From Lithospermum erythrorhizon (taxonomy: Eukaryota > Streptophyta > Magnoliopsida > Boraginales > Boraginaceae), in NCBI GenBank assembly GCA_019722365.1, contig JADFUC010001346.1:1178001-1242000 (forward strand): a stretch of 64,000 nucleotides of DNA. Reading direction: 5' to 3'. Made by a program: the position numbers and the translations under genes. The stretch's first letter is position 1; each line of letters opens with the position of its first letter. The notes beneath the pieces are model-generated. The model worked only from the letters and a program-made list of their open reading frames with translations, made no database searches and was not told where the DNA came from. Shown here in pieces: positions 62,587-64,000 of this stretch.

Positions 62587-62676
62587 TTTCAGCTTTGATA
62601 CATGCATAATAAGCAAACATACATAGAATTTGAAAGCGTACAATAAAGCAGCGCGATAAAACATAGGACCAGCCAC

Positions 62677-63215
62677 TCATGCATGCATGCGTCTGTATGA
62701 TACGAAAATGGATAGTTTTTTATTAATTTGACGAAAGTGACTCTTGCATTGTACCGAGGTCCTGTCGTTGCCATCTCCATAGTTCTCCTTCAGGTACTCT
62801 GAAACTTTACCCCAAAATGTGTCACCCTTTTGATTTGTCCCCAATTCGCTATCATTACTAACATAGAAATAACCATTTAGCAACATTTTGTTCTCCTCAG
62901 TGCTCCAGGGATCGTAAGTTGATTTCTTGCCTGATGATTGGGTTGGAGGTAAAAACTATGAGGAGTATATAAGAAAAATCAGCGTTGCCAAGAGATATTT
63001 GTGATGAAAATTCAGGAAGATATCGGTAGATCATTTACTAAAATGTAATTGTGTTTATGCTCGAGGAATTAGTTCGATCGTTGAATTCATTTGAGAGGAA
63101 CATAGTTGTTCCAGGAGCAGGAATTGGATAGCAATACGGCATATAGGGATGATTATATGGGTAGTGCATGCAAAATTTGAGTGGCATCATATATGCAATA
63201 CGAAAATTGGAGTTT
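62677..63215 (-). CDS. PIF/Harbinger-associated SANT/Myb-like protein, partial
   Basis: The exon from about 62955 down to the stop at 62677 encodes PTQSSGKKSTYDPWSTEEN, then MLLNGYFYVSNDSELGTNQK and GDTFWGKVSEYLKENYGDG, then RTSVQCKSHFRQINKKL. This matches the DNA-binding protein (ORF1, Myb/SANT type) of PIF/Harbinger transposons and the many plant genes derived from it. A splice acceptor TCATAG lies just before it, with a stop upstream in frame, so it must join an earlier exon. A likely candidate is the Pro/Tyr/Asn-rich stretch MPLKFCMHYPYNHPYMPYCY near 63180-63090, but no donor was found. The C-terminus after KKL departs from the family and ends in 13 residues, so it is truncated or spliced. 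No Harbinger transposase (DDE) or terminal repeats were seen nearby. Confidence 0.55.
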
Positions 63216-63429
63216 GCGTCCTATGTTTGAGAGGATTTTAGGCGTTGCATATTTGGATTTGGAGTCGCAAATTAGGATTTGGTGGTTAGTTAGGAAAGTT
63301 GTAATTTGAAAAAGCTATAGTTTTTGTGAAGGATCCATGAAGTTCTTGAAAATCGAAGAAAGTGATTAAAAGAAGAATAAAAAGGTGCTTAAAAACTTGA
63401 TTTTTTGGTGTCCAAATGACCTGAGCTTA

Positions 63430-63446
63430 GGCTCTATTTATAGAGC
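63430..63446 (-). promoter_or_regulatory. Palindromic TATA box upstream of the SANT-like frame
   Basis: GCTCTATAAATAGAGC is a perfect TATAAATAG box in the context of a 16-bp palindrome-like sequence, about 220 bp upstream (minus strand) of the first candidate exon. Confidence 0.45.
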
Positions 63447-64000
63447 TTCGAGAAAATAAAAAATAGTGGTGTATTTTTTTTTTGCTTAGTATTGTGTAAA
63501 GCGATTTAAAATGAGGTGGAAAAAAATTTATTGGCGTGGCGCGCGGCAGCGTCGGGCAGCTGCTGACCGCTGCGGCAGCGACACGTGTCGCGAGCAGCGG
63601 CTTTTTTTGCTTTTTATTTGCTGCGGGGCCCACTTGAGTGTTAAATAAAATTTGCTCCCGGATCAAATTTTAATTAAAATTACCAAAGGTGTCAAATTGA
63701 CCTTCGATTGATCGCCTTTGTGTGAAATGATCACTCTTGACACGCAATTGATCATAACTGTAGCCTTAGTAATAATAAAATCCTGACATGCTCATTTTAT
63801 ATATCTGAGGAAGCAGAAGAAAATAGTCTTCGGTATAACATATCTTAGCGTGTCCCAATCCTCATTGGGAGTTCACTTGCCTAAATAAGGTAAGGCGTCG
63901 GATCGTAGGTAACCTTATTCCGATGATAACAATGAGAAAAGAACAGTCTTCAGTTGTAGATCATACATAAACATTATCTGTATTGACCACAAGATGTTCA
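63447..64000. other. Right edge, probable repeat DNA
   Basis: 63535-63630 is strongly GC-rich (CGGCAGCG units), unlike its neighbours. 63780-64000 resembles the non-coding leader of LTR retroelements in style, but no LTR, PBS or protein motif was found inside the window. No gene is called. Confidence 0.3.

Noticed and set aside
63427..63666. 79-codon frame on minus
   Set aside because: Covers the TATA box and GC-rich upstream DNA of the SANT-like frame; no domain seen.
1..64000. CRISPR arrays, operons, rRNA or organellar insertions
   Set aside because: Searched for by eye; repeats present are tandem, transposon or MITE type, and no rRNA or plastid-like stretch was recognised.

Overview
This is nuclear DNA of a flowering plant, almost certainly a eudicot. 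It is AT-rich and carries intron-rich genes of plant-only families (CC-type glutaredoxin, AP2/ERF factor, ZFN-like CCCH protein, ALWAYS EARLY, the beta-gamma SNF4 subunit of SnRK1), separated by long stretches of decayed LTR retrotransposons, Stowaway MITEs and SINE-like elements. The species cannot be told from the sequence. No prokaryotic, viral or organellar block was seen.

Layout. 1-3125 is repeat DNA: a degenerate tandem array, an LTR-like block, an unresolved stretch and a CACTA-like subterminal repeat end. A small glutaredoxin gene (3828-4136) follows, then an intergenic stretch with two SINE-like insertions, one of them bounded by a perfect 14-bp direct repeat. The CCCH gene (6747-11215, +, seven coding exons, 477 aa) and an intronless ERF gene (12667-13665, -) come next. 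15108-23883 is a minus-strand Ty1-copia element of Sirevirus type with both LTRs, a PBS, gag, protease, integrase, RT, RNase H and three polypurine tracts. 26404-33340 is a second, plus-strand, heavily broken copia element carrying a nested GGTTCGG-rich insertion. 33561-36270 holds four Stowaway-type MITEs. Two tandem mTERF genes (38997-40091 and 41145-42281, +) are separated by a short inverted-repeat element.

The long ALWAYS EARLY (LIN-9) gene runs from 44.3 to 55.5 kb on + (about 17 coding exons identified). It is followed tail to tail by the complete 13-exon SNF4-like gene (60375 to 56916, -, 485 aa). The right end has AT-rich DNA and a PIF/Harbinger-related SANT-domain reading frame on -.

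The genes do not form a pathway; this is an ordinary plant gene neighbourhood. The points most worth checking are: the ALY frame closes before its conserved C-terminal exons although those exons remain recognisable; the CCCH protein has a fifth finger with all three cysteines replaced; the glutaredoxin has CPMC where its class has CC; an ALY intron needs a GC donor to stay in frame; and one mTERF copy has lost part of its presequence. I found no convincing evidence of an entirely new kind of system. Exon borders were worked out by reading frame and splice consensus and could be off by a base or two.
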